From positions 7,295,485-7,359,484 of the forward strand of contig AP024096.1 in the NCBI GenBank assembly GCA_015099395.1: a DNA stretch of 64,000 bases. Direction: 5' to 3'. Both the position numbers and the translations under genes were made by a program. The notes under the pieces were generated by a model that was not told the origin of the DNA, searched no databases, and saw nothing but the letters and a program-made list of their open reading frames with translations. Below, one piece after another: positions 46,068-54,075 of the stretch. The stretch comes from Ktedonobacteria bacterium brp13 (lineage in GTDB: Bacteria; Chloroflexota; Ktedonobacteria; Ktedonobacterales; Ktedonobacteraceae). Numbering within the stretch: position 1 is the stretch's first letter; each line of letters starts with the position of its first letter.

Positions 46068-46924
46068 AAGAGGTCAATGCGCAGGCCGATGCAGAAGCTT
46101 CAACTTTACGCATCTCGATGGATGCCAAGGCGGTGGTCAAAGTCGGTCCCTTCGCACGCGGAGGAAAAAACCGGGTCCTGGCCAAAGCGGCTGATCATGA
46201 TTTTGAGGCACAAGCCACCGTCACGCCAGTGGGCATTTTCCTTCCCGCTTTGGATGAGCTTTTTCTGTACGGCGTCACGTCCAAGGTCACCAGCGACTGC
46301 CTCGTTGATCGGCTGCTTCAGTGGTGGGAAAGCGTGAAAGAGCGTTTTGGTCAGATCAAGCTGCTCGTCATCAATTTGGATAATGGACCAGAGAATCACA
46401 GTCATCGTACTCAGTTTATGCAGCGTTTGCTCGAATTTACACAAACATATCAGATCACCGTCCGTTTGGCGTATTATCCGCCCTACCATAGTAAATACAA
46501 TGCGGTTGAACGCTGTTGGGGCATTTTGGAGCACCACTGGAATGGAGCCTTGCTCGACTCAGTGGATGCCATCATCCACTTTGCGCAAACGATGACCTGG
46601 AAAGGGAAGCATCCGGTTGTTGAATTGGTCACGAACGCCTATCAGACTGGGGTAAAGCTGACCAAAGAAGCCATGCAGGTGGTGGAAACCCACCTCCAGC
46701 GATGGCCTTCCTTAGAAAAATGGTGCGTCGATATTCCCTCTTCTCTACCAATAGCGCCGCAATCTCATCCGTTCGTGCAAGAGAAGTCAACGTCTCAGAA
46801 GCGGCAAAGAGGACGTCCTCGCACAAGGCCGCTTCCTGATCCAACTCAGCCAAAACGGCCACGAGGTCGTCCTCGTAAGCCTGTTCTGGCTGAGAGTGTC
46901 ACACCACTATCGACCCCGAGTTAG
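46034..46924 (+). CDS. ISAzo13-like transposase, downstream frame (DDE catalytic part)
   Basis: Reading from the frameshift point, 296 codons follow: LPETDAIFDHLKEVNAQADAE, then the catalytic domain (parts). All three DDE residues are present: Asp in RISMDAKAVVKVG, Asp in VINLDNGPEN, and Glu in NAVERCWGILEHHWNG. ATG 46118 would be an internal start giving 268 residues. The C-terminus has two AT-hook-like motifs (RGRPRTR, RGRPRKP) followed by a Pro-rich tail. Catalytic residues and both element ends look intact, so the element may be active if the frameshift is functional. Confidence 0.85.
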   Translation, partial: LPETDAIFDHLKEVNAQADAEASTLRISMDAKAVVKVGPFARGGKNRVLAKAADHDFEAQATVTPVGIFLPALDELFLYGVTSKVTSDCLVDRLLQWWESVKERFGQIKLLVINLDNGPENHSHRTQFMQRLLEFTQTYQITVRLAYYPPYHSKYNAVERCWGILEHHWNGALLDSVDAIIHFAQTMTWKGKHPVVELVTNAYQTGVKLTKEAMQVVETHLQRWPSLEKWCVDIPSSLPIAPQSHPFVQEKSTSQKRQRGRPRTRPLPDPTQPKRPRGRPRKPVLAESVTPLSTPS

Positions 46925-46971
46925 TGGGAGCTACCCTTGTTTGCCAGGATGATTTATTTTTTGAGAGTCCC

Positions 46972-47856
46972 TTACTGCTTTGTGCACAGGCGGTAACCAA
47001 TCATTTTGTAGACTAACTTTGCAGCCAGGAAGTCGGCCCTCGTCTGGCCTGGCATTGGACAGAGTTCAACGACATCCATACCGACGATGGTCGTTCGGCG
47101 ATTGATCTCACGTAAGATATCTAATACCTGATACCAGTGGAGTCCTCCTGGTTCCGGTGTCCCTACTGCAGGCATCTCGCCAGGATCGAATGCATCAAGA
47201 TCGACGGTGACATAGGTATGAGCACCAAGACGTTCCCATGGGATTTTGGCCGTTCCGCGTGCCATCTCATAGGCCCAGACGATAGCGACATCAGGTTTGG
47301 TACGTAGAAAAGCGGCTTCTTCTGGACTGAAGCTGCGGATACCGATCTCTAGCAGTGGGATATGCATATCAACGACTCTGCGCTCGATAGAGGCGTGTGA
47401 GAGTGGCGTTCCCTCATATTCATCACGCAGGTCACCGTGAGCATCAATATGGATCACTGTCACGTCTGGATAGTGCTCGTGTACCGCTGCGATGACCGGA
47501 GCGGATAGCGAATGCTCACCGCCCAATGTGAGAGGTAACTGACCCTGTTGCAATGCATGTCGGATAGCGTCGCCTGTGACCCGGAGTGCTGCTGCATGGT
47601 CCAGACCTTCATAATCGAGTAGCGGATACGTATAGACGCCCATTTCGATGGGACAGCAATCCAACTCCTCATCGTAGAGCTCCATCTGACTGGAGGCGTC
47701 AAGGATTGCCTGCGGACCATAATGGGTCCCCTTCATATAGCAGACACTGTATTCCAGGGGAGCAGGAATGATAGCTATCTTTGCTGTGGTGGGATCACAA
47801 TAGGGAGCGTCAGGAGCGCCAAATTGAGTGATAGCCTTCTGTTCCTCATCTTGCAT
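46972..47856 (-). CDS. speB: Agmatinase / ureohydrolase
   Basis: 294 residues of the ureohydrolase (arginase/agmatinase) family. The two-manganese site is complete: GGEHS, DAHGDLRDEY (usual DAHxDxxD), and DLDAFDP. SpeB splits agmatine into putrescine and urea. The fit to agmatinase over arginase rests on context (speD and DHS-like genes follow) and on the length. The stop codon TAA (46972-46974, complement of TTA) is also the target duplication of the IS element, so the protein is intact but its original downstream sequence is now 1.5 kb away. It lies upstream of nothing else on this strand and downstream of speD. Confidence 0.88.
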   Translation of the reverse strand: MQDEEQKAITQFGAPDAPYCDPTTAKIAIIPAPLEYSVCYMKGTHYGPQAILDASSQMELYDEELDCCPIEMGVYTYPLLDYEGLDHAAALRVTGDAIRHALQQGQLPLTLGGEHSLSAPVIAAVHEHYPDVTVIHIDAHGDLRDEYEGTPLSHASIERRVVDMHIPLLEIGIRSFSPEEAAFLRTKPDVAIVWAYEMARGTAKIPWERLGAHTYVTVDLDAFDPGEMPAVGTPEPGGLHWYQVLDILREINRRTTIVGMDVVELCPMPGQTRADFLAAKLVYKMIGYRLCTKQ

Positions 47857-48011
47857 GACGTGTGTTCCTCTTTATATATGATATATGTAATGATGTTGTG
47901 TACCTGTACAGCCATAACAGTGCGGAGAGCCTGTTTTTGCTGGAGAGCGGAGGCTCTGTTGAAACGAGAAGCCTTCTATAGAAAGTATACCGTATAATTT
48001 TCCACTTAACA

Positions 48012-48060
48012 AGAAGAGAGTGGGTGCTGAGCCAATCTGGTAAGCACCATACTCTCTTCT
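48012..48060. terminator. Terminator-like hairpin between speD and speB
   Basis: AGAAGAGAGT (48012-48021) pairs with ACTCTCTTCT (48051-48060), with GGTGCT (48023-48028) pairing AGCACC (48043-48048) inside. On the minus strand it follows the speD stop by 88 bases and is followed by TTGTT. So speB probably has its own promoter or partial read-through. Confidence 0.6.
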
Positions 48061-48147
48061 CAGGTTTGTTCGCTAGTGGGCGCTGCGAATGTACAGGGGA
48101 GACCGAGGTTACAAGGTAGTGTACATTTCGCTTTTCTCTTATTGCCC

Positions 48148-48582
48148 TTAGCGCACCCCCAGTTTCGCTAGACGGCGAGCTTCCATTGCCTGCTCCAGCA
48201 GGACTGGATCTGGCTCTTCTGGGCGCAGCGAGCGGGTAGCACGAACGACAAAATGGGCTTCAACGTCATCTGTATTGAACGTTTCTTTACAGAACGCGAT
48301 AGCATCTTCCTGGCTGAACTCTTTGCACGAGCAGATATCGATGTCAACTTCTCCGTATTCAGGCCAGGCATGTAAACTGACATGACTCTGAGCAATAACT
48401 ACAAAACCTGACATACCAGCGTCGAGTGGATTAGATGTTTCAATGTCGTATAGATGGATGGGGCTGACCTTCTCCATTGCGACACGCTCAGGCAACTCGC
48501 TCAATGTGCGGCGCAAAAGAGCCTCATTTGCCAGGGTCGTCCGATCGATATTGTAGAGTTCTAGCATCAGATGAACCAGCAT
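48148..48582 (-). CDS. speD: SpeD homologue (AdoMet decarboxylase family), altered processing site
   Basis: 144 residues, close to class 1b bacterial SpeD. These enzymes are made as proenzymes that cut themselves between Glu and Ser to create a pyruvoyl cofactor. Here the site reads VVIAQSHVSLHAWPEYG: Ser66 is kept but Gln65 replaces the usual Glu (ESH). The processing His (His71 in LHAWPE) and the active-site Cys (Cys86 in ICSCKEF, usual FTCG) are kept, while GYAAID is GEVDID. SpeD normally makes the aminopropyl donor for spermidine synthase, which is not seen here. Some SpeD relatives, including from Chloroflexota, have become pyruvoyl arginine or ornithine decarboxylases; agmatinase next door makes arginine decarboxylase attractive. 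The symbol refers to family only. Confidence 0.8.
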   Translation of the reverse strand: MLVHLMLELYNIDRTTLANEALLRRTLSELPERVAMEKVSPIHLYDIETSNPLDAGMSGFVVIAQSHVSLHAWPEYGEVDIDICSCKEFSQEDAIAFCKETFNTDDVEAHFVVRATRSLRPEEPDPVLLEQAMEARRLAKLGVR

Positions 48583-48912
48583 CGCAAATCCTCCTAATAT
48601 GTTCTCTTTGTGCAGGTTTTAGCGCTTATGAAAAGGGCGCATCCTGCAATTTCATGGTGCGCTAAACAACATGCACACTGGTTGTAATTATACATTAGGT
48701 TGTCAAGCTAATGCCCATAAGCGTATGTTATTTTAACCTAATGACTAGTCTCATTCCACCTAATAGCAACCAGACGCTCCATCTAAATGGCATTTTGTTG
48801 TCTACCTAATGGCTAGGTCGAGCTCTATCTAATTGGGAATAGTGCTGCGCATTAGGTAGAACACTAGCCCTACTCCTGAGCAGGAGCAGGGCCGAGTATT
48901 GGACTATAGGCG
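48583..48912. other. Intergenic region between DHS-like and speD genes with repeated ACCTAATG motifs
   Basis: 330 bases upstream of speD and downstream of the DHS-like gene. It carries several copies of a short motif (next entry). No terminator of the DHS-like gene or conventional promoter was recognised with confidence. Confidence 0.5.
48693..48857. repeat. Cluster of ACCTAATG-type repeats
   Basis: ACCTAATG or close variants at 48736-48743, 48758-48765 (ACCTAATA), 48804-48811, with ATCTAAAT at 48781 and ATCTAATT at 48827-48834; the reverse form CATTAGGT at 48693-48700 and 48850-48857. Two copies continue as GACTAG or GGCTAG. Seven related sites in 165 bases look like a binding array for a regulator of speD, but they could be remnant repeats. 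Confidence 0.5.
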
Positions 48913-50052
48913 CTATGGACGGGCTTGCTTGCCCGTTTCATATGCCTCTTTGAGCTCTTTGAGCATGCTTTCACGTTTACTGAATAGTTCGCGGCGTGGT
49001 CTTGGCTGAGCCTTACTGACGGCGTACGCAGTAATGAGAGGTAAAGCTATAGTAGAATCTCCATATACTACGACGGCGTCGCGTAGCTGATCTGGTTTGA
49101 TCTTGCCCCATGAAACGGCTTCAGAGGGCGTTGCACCTGAGAGACCGCCCCAATGGGGTGCATCAGTAGTAATCTGAAGAAAGTAGTCGTGTCCTCCTTT
49201 TTGAATACCGAGTACTTCCCATAATTGTGGTTGCGTCTGTAGATAGAAGTTTTTAGGACTGCCACCGCCCAGGATAATGACGCCGTTGCGTGTCGCGTGA
49301 TGGACGATCGCCGTGGTCTCATTGACATCTGCCAGTGGATCGAGTGTCAATTGATTGCCATCGAGAGCATGACGTGCGACGTTCATACCGATGGAGGAGT
49401 CGCCTGGAGACGATGTATAGATCGGTACATTCCACGCAGCGGCTTGTGCCAGTACCGAGTACTCTGGCTTGACACCGGCTTTGAGCAACTGGGTCCCCAG
49501 ATGATGGTGAAGCTCAGAAGTGGCAATAGGACGGTTTGGCAGCGTCTTCAAGCATTCACGCACGAAGGCATCGGTATCTAATAGGACTTTATCGTCGAAG
49601 AGGATGTCATAAATGCGAATGACACCTTCTTCTTGTAGTTGAATATCATCTAGACGGAAGTCGCCACGATGCAATGTCATCGCTAACGCATGATGCATAT
49701 CGTGATAAAGGTTTGCACCAGTGCTGATGATGAAATCGACAAAGCCATATTCCATAAGTGTCAGTATACAGCCACCTAATCCGGCTGGTGTTAGTGCGCC
49801 AGCCATTGTCAGGCCAACGGTCACATCCTGTTCCGGATCCAGCATACGCTCTGTGTAGAGGCGTGCAGCCTCACTCATGCGGGCTGCGTTATACGCCTGG
49901 AACTGCTGATCGATGAGCTCTGTAACGGTCATATTTGGCGTGACCCGGGTCGGCAGGATCTTCGGCCCGCTTAAGAGTGTGTCATGCACTGACTGCTGCT
50001 CTTCATGGTGGTCGTTGTGATGTCCATTGGGATGATCATGATGCTGTGTCAA
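48913..50052 (-). CDS. Deoxyhypusine-synthase-like protein
   Basis: 379 residues. The DHS family transfers the butylamine part of spermidine, via an enzyme-lysine imine; the catalytic lysine motif is intact in SGATPSEAVSWGKIKPD. Other family motifs: TMAGALTPAGLGG, FIISTGANLYHD, NVPIYTSSPGDSSIG, VIILGGGSPKNF. The start is TTG 50052 with GAGAGGA upstream. The first ~25 residues are His-rich (HHDHPNGHHNDHHEE), an unusual possible metal-binding tail. Bacteria lack eIF5A, so bacterial DHS homologues are thought to make homospermidine or related polyamines instead. Its place by speD and speB supports a polyamine role. Confidence 0.85.
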   Translation of the reverse strand: MTQHHDHPNGHHNDHHEEQQSVHDTLLSGPKILPTRVTPNMTVTELIDQQFQAYNAARMSEAARLYTERMLDPEQDVTVGLTMAGALTPAGLGGCILTLMEYGFVDFIISTGANLYHDMHHALAMTLHRGDFRLDDIQLQEEGVIRIYDILFDDKVLLDTDAFVRECLKTLPNRPIATSELHHHLGTQLLKAGVKPEYSVLAQAAAWNVPIYTSSPGDSSIGMNVARHALDGNQLTLDPLADVNETTAIVHHATRNGVIILGGGSPKNFYLQTQPQLWEVLGIQKGGHDYFLQITTDAPHWGGLSGATPSEAVSWGKIKPDQLRDAVVVYGDSTIALPLITAYAVSKAQPRPRRELFSKRESMLKELKEAYETGKQARP

Positions 50053-50533
50053 TTCGCTATCCTCTCTTGTTAAACCGTTGATAATCGGGAAAGTTCACTC
50101 TATTAGAGAGCTTACATGGTTCGCTTTGTTTCTTCCTTGCCCTCTTTCTCTTATACTATCCAATTTTCTGCGTATGAACGCAAGCATTTAGCAATCAAGA
50201 GGATGGATGTGCTAGTAATTAGGTGTTATGTGATTGCTGCTGAATATATATATAATGTAACTCTATTCTTACTCATTATTTATACTTTTAATAATAAAAT
50301 AGTTCGGCTTTTTGCGGACTTAATTTTATCTAAATATAAGCTGTTGATCTAATGTAGAATATATCACGCTCACTTTTTCGCATAGTCTAAAAATGACGAT
50401 AAGGAATAGAGAAAGAAATAGAGAAAAGGAGTAGAAAAAAGGGATGTAGCGTAAGAGCAAAGGGATGCCGTAGGGGACGATGCGCGCATGGAGGGAGGGC
50501 ACATAATGATGGGTACCCTCCGGTCGTATCGAT
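50053..50533. other. AT-rich intergenic region uvrB / DHS-like
   Basis: 481 bases; 50200-50350 is extremely AT-rich and probably part of the promoter region of the DHS-like gene (minus). A GGAGGG/CCCTCC hairpin at about 50493-50521 lies just after uvrB. The 78-residue ORF here has no RBS and is not believed. Confidence 0.5.
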
Positions 50534-52525
50534 TTACTCAACCATTGCGCGTCGTAGTTCGATGATCTGGTCGCGAATTTGAGCGGCCTTCTCGTATTCA
50601 AGCTGCTTAGCGGCTGTTCGCATCTGTGACTCAAGATCACGGATCAGACGAAGCGCTTCTTCTTTCGGTATGCCTGTAAGGATAGTAGCAGCCGTCATTT
50701 CAGCTTTATCGTTAGAGGTACCACTCATTGCTTTAATGCGATCAGAGAGCGTCTTGATCTCTTTTTTAATGCCACGTGGAGTAATATTGTGTTCTTCGTT
50801 GTATGCCACCTGTAGTTTGCGGCGACGGTTGGTCTCATCGATTGCGCGCTGCATTGAACGGGTAATGCGGTCTGCGTACATGATGACACTGCCCTCGACG
50901 TGGCGTGCGGCACGACCGATCATCTGGATCAGCGAACCCTCGGAGCGCAAGAAGCCTTCTTTATCGGCGTCCAGGATTGCGACGAGCGAAACCTCTGGCA
51001 AGTCCAATCCTTCACGTAACAGGTTAATGCCAACGACAACGTCATAGACTCCCAGTCGTAGATCGCGTAGTATTTCAACACGCTCGATGGTATCGATCTC
51101 CGAGTGTAGGTAATGGACCTTGATATTGAGCTCTTGCATATAGTCAGCAAGATCTTCAGCCATCTTCTTGGTGAGAGTTGTCACCAGGACACGCTGCCCT
51201 TTTTCGACGCGTTGACGAATCTCACTCAGGAGGTCGTCGATCTGCCCTTGCGTCTGGCGTACGCTGATCTCTGGATCAATCAGGCCGGTTGGGCGGATAA
51301 GTTGTTCGACGATAGACTGACTATGTTCATATTCAAAGGGGCCTGGTGTCGCTGATACGAAAAGCGCCTGATGTATTTCTTTCTCGAATTCTGGAAAGGT
51401 CAGTGGGCGGTTATCTAACGCTGAAGGGAGGCGGAAGCCGTAATCGACGAGGACCTGTTTGCGCGAGCGATCACCTGCGAACATGCCGCGTACCTGTGGG
51501 AGCGCTACGTGACACTCGTCGACCACCAACAGGAAATCTTCTGGCAGGTAATCGAGCAGCGTCCAGGGCTGCTCGCCGGGACCACGTCCCGCTAGATGGC
51601 GAGAGTAGTTTTCAACGCCTGAGCAGAAGCCAGTTTCGCGTAACATCTCAATATCAAAGTTGGTACGCTGTTTCAGGCGTGCCGCCTCTAATAATTTGCC
51701 TTCTGTCTCTAACTCGTCCAGGCGTTCTTCGAGCTCTGCCTCGATCAATCTGATCGACTCATTGAGGCGTTCTTTTGTGGTAACCCAGTGTTTAGCTGGA
51801 TAGATATCCAGGCGCGTGCGTCTGCCGAGAATCTCGCCGGTAAGTGGATCGATCTCTGTCATACGCTCGATCTCATCGCCGAAGAACTCGATGCGTACCG
51901 CTACATCTTCATAGGCCGGAAAGATCTCCAACACATCTCCGCGCACACGGAAACGACCACGGATAAAGTTAGCGTCGTTGCGTTCATATTGAATCTCGGT
52001 CAGGTGGCGCAGGATCTTATCGCGCCGGCGCTCCTCGCCAATCTTCAAGGTTAGTACCACATCGCCATACTCTTCCGGGCTACCCAGACCATAGATACAG
52101 GAGACCGAAGCCACGATCAGCACATCCTTGCGTTCGAATAGACTACGGGTCGCTGAAAGGCGTAATTTTTCAATCTCTTCATTGAGCATGCTCTCTTTTT
52201 CGACATAGGTATCAGTACGTGCTATATATGCCTCTGGCTGATAGTAATCGTAGTAAGAGACGAAGTATTCGACCGCGTTATTGGGGAAGAACTCTTTATA
52301 TTCGCTATACAACTGGGCTGCAAGGGTCTTATTTGGGGCCAGGACAAGTGTTGGTCGCTGTATCTGCTCGACAATTTTCGCTACACTGTATGTTTTACCA
52401 CTACCAGTGACACCCAGAAGCGTCTGATAACGATAGCCTTGCTCTATCCCATCTACTAATTGTGCGATCGCTGTTGGTTGATCGCCTGTCGGCTCAAAAG
52501 GAGCTTCAACCTTAAATGCTGGCAT
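50534..52525 (-). CDS. uvrB: UvrABC excinuclease subunit B
   Basis: 663 residues, the normal UvrB length. UvrB loads with UvrA at DNA damage, opens the strands and recruits UvrC. Visible features: N-terminal [17 protein letters not shown], Walker A GVTGSGKT, the beta-hairpin region with [10 protein letters not shown], Walker B VVDECH, helicase motifs ([46 protein letters not shown] in parts; QMIGRAARH), and the C-terminal UVR domain ([20 protein letters not shown]) that binds UvrC. ATG 52525 has AGGGAAG upstream. It is a stand-alone gene here; uvrA and uvrC are not in the window. Confidence 0.97.
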   Translation of the reverse strand: MPAFKVEAPFEPTGDQPTAIAQLVDGIEQGYRYQTLLGVTGSGKTYSVAKIVEQIQRPTLVLAPNKTLAAQLYSEYKEFFPNNAVEYFVSYYDYYQPEAYIARTDTYVEKESMLNEEIEKLRLSATRSLFERKDVLIVASVSCIYGLGSPEEYGDVVLTLKIGEERRRDKILRHLTEIQYERNDANFIRGRFRVRGDVLEIFPAYEDVAVRIEFFGDEIERMTEIDPLTGEILGRRTRLDIYPAKHWVTTKERLNESIRLIEAELEERLDELETEGKLLEAARLKQRTNFDIEMLRETGFCSGVENYSRHLAGRGPGEQPWTLLDYLPEDFLLVVDECHVALPQVRGMFAGDRSRKQVLVDYGFRLPSALDNRPLTFPEFEKEIHQALFVSATPGPFEYEHSQSIVEQLIRPTGLIDPEISVRQTQGQIDDLLSEIRQRVEKGQRVLVTTLTKKMAEDLADYMQELNIKVHYLHSEIDTIERVEILRDLRLGVYDVVVGINLLREGLDLPEVSLVAILDADKEGFLRSEGSLIQMIGRAARHVEGSVIMYADRITRSMQRAIDETNRRRKLQVAYNEEHNITPRGIKKEIKTLSDRIKAMSGTSNDKAEMTAATILTGIPKEEALRLIRDLESQMRTAAKQLEYEKAAQIRDQIIELRRAMVE

Positions 52526-52574
52526 GCTCTGCTTCCCTATATCCTCTGTTTACTATAGAATATTTTTTCCAATC

Positions 52575-52811
52575 CTACTCATAGTATATCATTTTAGCTT
52601 CACCAGGGCGGTGAATGAGGCTCTTATAAGCATCTTGCCGGATAGCAGTTTTATGTAGTGTCTCGTGGAAGATACCGTTACTGTAGATATGCAAGGGCTT
52701 GATCCTGCTGTCTATAATCGTAGTAACCTTGCCTCCGGCCTCACGAATAAGGAGTTTTCCTGTTCGTACAAGCTCTATACAATAGCCGAAGAGAAATAGT
52801 AAAGCTGGCAG
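52575..52811 (-). pseudogene. Remnant of an inositol-monophosphatase-family gene
   Basis: In the supposedly empty gap between uvrB and the next gene, the minus strand has an open stretch of 79 codons without a proper start. It contains LLIREAGGKVTTIIDSR followed by PLHIYSNGIFHETL, a clear match to the C-terminal EAGG(K/R)VTD and (A)SNG-x-HE-x-L region of inositol monophosphatase/histidinol-phosphatase proteins. The N-terminal 180-200 residues with the metal site are gone. So this is the 3' end of a deleted or decayed gene. The frame has stayed open to its TAG stop, which suggests recent loss. Confidence 0.65.
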
Positions 52812-52840
52812 CTAAGCGATCATGATATCGACGCTGCCAG
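52805..52840 (-). terminator. Terminator of the 52846-53562 gene
   Basis: CTGGCAGC (52805-52812) and GCTGCCAG (52833-52840), a perfect 8-bp stem with an inner CGAT/ATCG pairing, just after the stop of the minus-strand gene. TTTTG also follows on the plus strand. Confidence 0.6.
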
Positions 52841-52845
52841 TTTTG

Positions 52846-53562
52846 TTATTCGAGGATATAGCTGTTAACAAGTTGGCGTCGCAATTCAGCCTTCTGCTCT
52901 TCCTCTGATTGCTCTTTTGGCTTGTTCTCTGCTTGCTTGTTCTCTGCCGATTTTTGCTGCTGAATCGGTCGGAGCGGTGATGTTAGCGCTGATGAGAACT
53001 CATCGAGCATGATCTCTTCCAGGAATGAGGGTTGCCCCTGCTTCAGTGGCTGTAGTGATTGATTCTGTCCGGCTGCTTGTGCTGATTGCTGCATTGTTTG
53101 TTGCGCAACGACTTCAGGTTCCGCTACTACCTCGCTTGCGCGTTCTGATTGTTCTACCACAGATGCTGTCTCACCTGGCTGTACTGGCTGATCTATAACT
53201 GGTACTGCCTGAGGCGCTGGCTGTGAGGGTGGCGCAGCTACGATAGCTTGCTGCTCCAGTTCAGTAGAAGCCAGTGGCTCTAGTGGTCGCAATGTTGTCT
53301 GCGCTGGCGTTGAGTTCTGCTCAGACGGGACCACAAGTTGAGGATCTATCTGTTGTGTGAATGTCAAGGATGGAGAGGAATCGTATTGTTGTATCGTTAC
53401 AGGAACGCGCATGCCCTGAATCTCCAGAAATATCTCATTCCCTGCTCGCAGCTTTGCCAATTGTTGGTGTAGCTGCTGATTCTCGGTGAGCATCTCGTTC
53501 ATGCGTTGTTGTTGTTTTGAAAGTTCTTGTACTATCTGGTCGAAGCTATCATTGCCGCCCAT
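52846..53562 (-). CDS. Unknown Gln-rich protein with N-terminal coiled coil
   Basis: 238 residues from ATG 53562, with GAGGAG about 9 bases upstream; the longer frame to 53676 has a hydrophobic head without RBS. Residues 3-40 form a coiled coil (FDQIVQELSKQQQRMNEML, NQQLHQQLAKLRAG), then a short strand segment (EIFLEIQGMRVPVTIQQY), then ~120 residues of Pro/Gln/Ala/Ser/Val-rich linker, and a helical, charged C-terminus (PSFLEEIMLDEFSSAL; EEEQKAELRRQLVNSYILE). No family is recognised. It has the look of a scaffold or adaptor with two short binding ends. Confidence 0.65.
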   Translation of the reverse strand: MGGNDSFDQIVQELSKQQQRMNEMLTENQQLHQQLAKLRAGNEIFLEIQGMRVPVTIQQYDSSPSLTFTQQIDPQLVVPSEQNSTPAQTTLRPLEPLASTELEQQAIVAAPPSQPAPQAVPVIDQPVQPGETASVVEQSERASEVVAEPEVVAQQTMQQSAQAAGQNQSLQPLKQGQPSFLEEIMLDEFSSALTSPLRPIQQQKSAENKQAENKPKEQSEEEQKAELRRQLVNSYILE

Positions 53563-54075
53563 ATTATATATCTCCTCTTCTCTGTATAATGGACTCAAAA
53601 TGATGAATTGTATTGAGAATATATAATTCACTCCCATCTGGATATTGAAACGTACCAAAGCAAGATGTGGTAACAATGGTAGTGGTTAGGGCCAGGAAAA
53701 ATACCATGTACTATGAACCAGACGGCAAGGCGTATTAACGTGTTGTCAGCCTTATAAATGCGTATCGAGCCTTCTTCGAGTTGTTGGAGTCAATAGGTAA
53801 CAATGGTTGAGCTGTATGATCATTATGTACCCCACTCCATCTTGTTATCAGGTAAAACTTCTATTCTGAGTTGTGAGGAGCACGAAAAGGTGTAGCGTGT
53901 GTATCTATGTGGTATTTCATGTATCCACAGGCAAGGATTTTTGCGTGATACTAAGAGGTGGGTGCCATCGCAAAGCTATTCACCTTGTGGTGCTTGCGTG
54001 ATACAATAAGGGTGAGCACAACCACTATGCCAGTGGTGTGAAAATTCGAGGGAAAGTCATAAGGGAAAAAGAGAT
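53563..54075. other. Intergenic region before the aldolase gene
   Basis: About 510 bases between divergent genes. It contains a direct repeat: TTGCGTGATACTAAGAGGTG at 53941 and TTGCGTGATACAATAAGGGTG at about 53994. The second copy includes TGATACAAT (53999-54007), an extended -10 that probably starts the aldolase message; the first may be a duplicated promoter. Confidence 0.5.

Larger units (their letters stand above)
45468..46971 (+). mobile_element. ISAzo13-like insertion sequence, 1504 bp
   Basis: The left end GGGAAGCAAAAGAATTAAAT... and the right end, read on the opposite strand as GGGACTCTCAAAAAATAAAT..., form imperfect ~30-bp terminal inverted repeats. A TTA trinucleotide sits directly outside both ends (45465-45467 and 46972-46974), a 3-bp target duplication. 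Inside are two overlapping-frame ORFs that together make one DDE transposase. The right TTA is the complement of the TAA stop of speB, so the element inserted exactly there. Confidence 0.85.

Noticed and set aside
48148-48582. Calling the SpeD homologue a confirmed arginine decarboxylase
   Set aside because: The sequence supports only the family and the altered site; substrate cannot be read from it, so the pathway is kept as a finding.
50116-50352. 78-residue ORF in the AT-rich region before uvrB
   Set aside because: No ribosome site; composition follows AT content (Ile, Leu, Tyr, Lys) and it lies in a probable promoter region.
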